DNA of 64,000 nt from Ascidiaceihabitans sp039975415 (GTDB lineage: Bacteria > Pseudomonadota > Alphaproteobacteria > Rhodobacterales > Rhodobacteraceae): the NCBI RefSeq assembly GCF_039975415.1, contig NZ_JBDWHD010000002.1; one strand, given 5' to 3'. The position numbers were made by a program, and so were the translations under genes. The notes under the pieces were generated by a model. It was given only the letters and a program-made list of their open reading frames with translations. It was not told the origin of the DNA and ran no database searches. Shown piece after piece: positions 60,967 through 64,000 of the stretch; the first letter of the stretch is position 1, and each line of letters starts with the position of its first letter.

Positions 60967-61977
60967 ATGACACGCACTGCATTGGTAACAGGTTCGGCAG
61001 GGTTCATCGGCTACTTCACAGCCAAGGCACTTCTGGATCAAGGATGGCGTGTCGTCGGGCTGGACGCGATGACCGACTACTACGATGTCCGCCTGAAAGA
61101 TCGCAGGCATGCCATGCTGCATCAAAATGCAGGCTTTAGCGCAGTAAACGCCCGCCTTGAAACACCCGGGGTGCTGCAAGATCTTTTTGAAACTCATCAG
61201 TTCGATGCAGTCGTTCACTTGGCAGCGCAAGCAGGGGTGCGCCATTCTATCGACGCGCCGCGATCCTATGTCGAAGCGAATTTGATGGGCACGTTTGAAT
61301 TGCTGGAAGCCGCGCGGGCCGTGCCACCAGCGCATATGCTTTTGGCCTCAACATCCAGCGTTTACGGCGCAAACACCCAAATGCCTTACACGGAAGCCGA
61401 CAAAGTAGACGCGCAAATGTCCTTTTATGCAGCCACCAAGAAGGCCACCGAGAACATGGCACATTCTTATGCCCATCTGTACGATTTGCCGATCACGATG
61501 TTCCGGTTCTTTACCGTTTACGGCGCTTGGGGCCGGCCTGACATGGCGCATTTCAAATTCACAAAAGCCATCTTGAACAATGAACCCATCGAAATCTACA
61601 ACCATGGAAAAATGCAACGGGACTTTACCTACATAGACGATCTCGTACGCGGAATAACCGCCTTGATCGATGCTGTGCCGCCGATGCCCGGGGCTGATCC
61701 GATCCAAGGCGATAGCCTGTCTGCGGTAGCCCCCCACAGGGTCGTAAACATAGGCACCGGTGCACCCGTTGCCTTGATGGATTTTGTGGAAGCGATTGAA
61801 ACAGCCATTGGCCAAAAAGCCACGAAATCATTCAAAGACATGCAACCGGGTGATGTCCCTGCAACATGGGCAGACGCGACTTTGCTCAAAACACTGACCG
61901 GCAAAACGCCAACGACCCCGATCCAAACCGGCATCCAAACCTTCGTTGACTGGTACCGCGATTATTATCAGGTCTGA
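60967..61977 (+). CDS. NAD-dependent sugar epimerase (UDP-glucuronate 4-epimerase-like)
   Basis: This 336-residue short-chain dehydrogenase/reductase has the Rossmann motif VTGSAGFIGYFTA, the catalytic Tyr/Lys in SFYAATKKATENM and the RFFTVYGAWGRPDMA segment typical of UDP-glucuronate 4-epimerases (CapI/LspL). It may make UDP-galacturonate for surface polysaccharide. It diverges from xylB. AAGGC precedes the ATG. Confidence 0.9.
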   Translation: MTRTALVTGSAGFIGYFTAKALLDQGWRVVGLDAMTDYYDVRLKDRRHAMLHQNAGFSAVNARLETPGVLQDLFETHQFDAVVHLAAQAGVRHSIDAPRSYVEANLMGTFELLEAARAVPPAHMLLASTSSVYGANTQMPYTEADKVDAQMSFYAATKKATENMAHSYAHLYDLPITMFRFFTVYGAWGRPDMAHFKFTKAILNNEPIEIYNHGKMQRDFTYIDDLVRGITALIDAVPPMPGADPIQGDSLSAVAPHRVVNIGTGAPVALMDFVEAIETAIGQKATKSFKDMQPGDVPATWADATLLKTLTGKTPTTPIQTGIQTFVDWYRDYYQV

Positions 61978-61983
61978 TCCATC

Positions 61984-62014
61984 TTCATCTCGCTAAATAA
62001 ACCTCCCCCGGAGG
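61984..62014 (+). repeat. Intergenic palindromic element, copy 3 of CATCTCGCAAA type
   Basis: CATCTCGCTAAATAAACCTCCCCCGGAGGG matches copies at 43229 and 45483; CCTCCCCCGGAGGG contains a small hairpin. It lies 7 nt after the epimerase stop. Confidence 0.6.
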
Positions 62015-62081
62015 GTCCTAAGGTTTGCCACGCACGCATGCACCCGCTATAGCGCGGCAAACCCAACAAAAAGGCACTGCC

Positions 62082-62774
62082 ATGACCTTCGATCGTTCTA
62101 TCAAAATCGCGCCGTCCATTCTGTCTGCGGACTTCGCCAACTTTGGCGCTGAATGCGAAGCTATAGAAGCACAAGGGGCAGACTGGGTGCATGTGGATGT
62201 GATGGACGGACATTTCGTGCCCAACATCACCTTTGGCCCTGCCACCTGTGCCGCGATCCGCCCCCACATCAAAGGGGTCATGGACGTCCACCTGATGATC
62301 GCCCCTGTTGATCCCTACATCGAAGCCTTTGCAAACGCAGGCGCGGATGTCATCACGGCGCATGTTGAGGCAGGACCACACATCCACCGCACCATGCAAG
62401 CCATCAAAGGGGCCGGAGCCAAAGCGGGTGTCGCGTTGAACCCGGCCACTCCCGCATCCGAGATCGAATATCTTCTGGATATGGTGGACCTTGTCTGTGT
62501 GATGACGGTGAATCCGGGATTTGGTGGGCAGAAATTCATTCACAGCCAAATCGATAAGGTCCGGCAGCTCCGCGCCATGATCGGGGACCGGCCCATCCAC
62601 ATCGAAATCGACGGTGGCGTTGATCCAACGACGGCGCCTTTGGTCGCAAATGCGGGCGCTGATGTTTTGGTTGCTGGATCGGCGGTGTTTCGGGGGGGCT
62701 CTGTACTAGACCCTGCCCCCTACGGAGCGAACATCCGATCCATTCGTGAGGCCGCAACCAGCATCGAAGTTTAA
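62082..62774 (+). CDS. rpe: Ribulose-phosphate 3-epimerase
   Basis: This 230-residue TIM-barrel enzyme interconverts ribulose 5-phosphate and xylulose 5-phosphate. It starts MTFDRSIKIAPSILSADFA and has the HVDVMDGHFVPNITFGP, VHLMIAPVDPYI, VMTVNPGFGGQKFI and IDGGVDPTTAPLVANAGADVLVAGSAVF segments with the catalytic Asp and His residues. It links xylulose 5-phosphate to the pentose phosphate pathway. Confidence 0.97.
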   Translation: MTFDRSIKIAPSILSADFANFGAECEAIEAQGADWVHVDVMDGHFVPNITFGPATCAAIRPHIKGVMDVHLMIAPVDPYIEAFANAGADVITAHVEAGPHIHRTMQAIKGAGAKAGVALNPATPASEIEYLLDMVDLVCVMTVNPGFGGQKFIHSQIDKVRQLRAMIGDRPIHIEIDGGVDPTTAPLVANAGADVLVAGSAVFRGGSVLDPAPYGANIRSIREAATSIEV

Positions 62775-62820
62775 AACCGGGGCTCTGCCCCGGACCCCGG
62801 GATACTTACAGCGAAAAGAA
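62773..62820. repeat. GGGGCAGAGCCCC-type intergenic element, copy B (inverted)
   Basis: CGGGGCTCTGCCCCG followed by GACCCCGGGATAC and CGAAAAGAAA is the reverse-oriented partner of the element at 48325-48390. It lies between convergent rpe and the acyl-CoA synthetase gene and may terminate both. Confidence 0.65.
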
Positions 62821-62826
62821 ACAGGA

Positions 62827-64000
62827 TCAGTCGAGTTGATCCGCAAATGTTTCGACAAGCTTATGCTTCAGGATTTTACCTGTTGGCGCAGCGGGCAGCA
62901 CCTTTGCAAACACATAGCGTTTGGGTCTTTTATACCCCACCAGCCGCTCGGATACGAATGCGCCAAGGCTTTCAGCATCCAGCGCTTCAAGATCCGCAAG
63001 CTGCACAAATGCCAACACTTCTTCATCGCCGTCTTTGCGCCGCCCCACAACTGCAGCCTGTACGACTTTCGGGTGGTCATTCAGTGCGGCTTCGACCTCG
63101 GGCGGGTAGACGTTGAACCCACCATGGATGATCAATTCCTTTGAACGCCCAACGATGTGCAACAGACCCTGATCGTCAATCCGCCCCAAATCACCTGTGT
63201 GCATCCATCCATTGGCATCCAGCACTTTGGCGGTTTCCTCGGGGTTCTTGTAGTAGCCTTTCATTATGTGTGGCCCGCGTGTGATAACCTCTCCCACGCC
63301 TGCCCCGCCCCCGGGCACGTCTTCGTCAATTCCGATTTCGATGCCAGGCAACGCTGGGCCCACAGATGTGTCGGGATTGCCGATGGGATTGCTTGTGGCG
63401 GACGTCCCCGCTGTCGTTTCCGTCATGCCATATCCGTTTTGGATCGCCACGCCATAGAACGCCTCGGCCTCGCGCTTCCATGTGGGATCAAGGGGGGCTG
63501 CACCGGAAGACACATAGCGCAGCGTCTCGGACCCCAATTCCTCAAGCCCTTGTTCTTTGGTGTATTGCATCAAAAGCGCATGCATTTGCGGTACGCCTGA
63601 AAACAGCGTCACCCCGTCGCGCAACGCCGCATATAACTTTGCCACCTCAAATCGTGGCGCGAGCCGCACAGGCGCCCCGGCATAGACCGCCGCCACCACC
63701 ACCGAACACAGCCCAAACACATGTGTGGTGGGCAACACGCCATAGATCACGTCCTCATGCTTCATGTTTCGCAGGTTGGCTGATGTCAGCCCCCCAAACC
63801 GGACATTTGCATGGGTCAGCATGACCCCTTTGGGATCTCCGGTCGTTCCGGTGGTGTAAAGCAAAACCGCCACATCGCCTTCGGCATCAGGCTTGCTGGT
63901 CAATGCTTTCATATGAAGCGACCCGTAATCCCCTGAAATTTCATGCCCGCCCATGCGCGCGGCGTGTGCCTTTGCATCATTGGACACAGACGTTGTCATA
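62827..64000 (-). CDS. AMP-dependent acyl-CoA synthetase/ligase (partial, N-terminus beyond right edge)
   Basis: About 390 residues of the ANL superfamily are visible. The motifs are YTTGTTGDPKGVMLTH (A3), VSSGAAPL, NGYGMTETTA (A5), DANGWMHTGDLG (A7-A8), and the C-terminal lysine in PTGKILKHKL (A10). These enzymes form acyl-AMP and then acyl-CoA. The ATG at 63999 is internal; roughly 100 N-terminal residues lie outside the window. The acid substrate, long- or medium-chain, is not known. Confidence 0.93.
   Translation of the reverse strand, partial: MTTSVSNDAKAHAARMGGHEISGDYGSLHMKALTSKPDAEGDVAVLLYTTGTTGDPKGVMLTHANVRFGGLTSANLRNMKHEDVIYGVLPTTHVFGLCSVVVAAVYAGAPVRLAPRFEVAKLYAALRDGVTLFSGVPQMHALLMQYTKEQGLEELGSETLRYVSSGAAPLDPTWKREAEAFYGVAIQNGYGMTETTAGTSATSNPIGNPDTSVGPALPGIEIGIDEDVPGGGAGVGEVITRGPHIMKGYYKNPEETAKVLDANGWMHTGDLGRIDDQGLLHIVGRSKELIIHGGFNVYPPEVEAALNDHPKVVQAAVVGRRKDGDEEVLAFVQLADLEALDAESLGAFVSERLVGYKRPKRYVFAKVLPAAPTGKILKHKLVETFADQLD

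Overview
The window looks like the chromosome of a marine alphaproteobacterium of the Roseobacter group (Rhodobacteraceae). The evidence is the gene content (TrcR/DUF1013, COQ9, membrane-anchored cytochrome c, L-malyl-CoA lyase, DUF1244, DUF1636, LysE exporters, YejABEF transport), the ffs-dnaX-ybaB-recR order, and many short GC-rich palindromic intergenic elements. This is inference from protein families; no search was run. Genes are dense and mostly housekeeping. No prophage, insertion sequence, CRISPR array or tRNA was seen.

Layout. 1-5.5 kb: yejABEF-type peptide ABC transporter on the minus strand, with yejF cut by the left edge. 5.7-11 kb: cytochrome c, prephenate dehydratase, SRPBCC protein, NudC, a CpdB-like phosphoesterase without a signal peptide, and the SRP RNA gene ffs with its promoter. 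11-20 kb: DUF202 protein, RTX-like calcium-binding protein, then dnaX, a small exported membrane protein, ybaB, a TraB/GumN protein and recR packed with overlaps, followed by a hybrid histidine kinase, trcR and RNase T2. 20-30 kb: sterol-desaturase-like protein with a TetR regulator and operator, quinone oxidoreductase, coq9, rpsU, a CAP-domain protein, a decayed mscS pseudogene, the aldR/ald pair, a LysR/DUF1330 pair, mscL and a GST. 30-35.5 kb: ytoQ and a pheS/pheT pair separated by two unrelated genes.

35.6-37.8 kb holds an orphan type VI secretion cargo-like island: a DUF4123 adaptor gene convergent with a tightly overlapped three-gene unit of unknown proteins. rplT-rpmI, a single-domain BLUF photoreceptor, an OmpA-like operon and pyruvate kinase follow. 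43.6-46.5 kb is a minus-strand cluster dgcN-dgcA-D-amino-acid transaminase, which fits D-glutamate/D-amino acid catabolism. Next come mcl1, a DUF302 protein, an Lrp/LysE pair and accA.

50.6-62.8 kb is a pentose island: xylF-xylH-xylG-glk-DUF1636 diverge from the ROK regulator xylR, while xylB lies nearby together with a diheme peroxidase that faces a CRTAC1-like FG-GAP/ASPIC protein. A UDP-glucuronate-epimerase-like gene and rpe close the region. Two 23-bp inverted repeats with matching halves lie in the xylF/xylR and xylB upstream regions and are probably XylR operators. Xylose isomerase (xylA) is not in the window. The right edge cuts an acyl-CoA synthetase gene.
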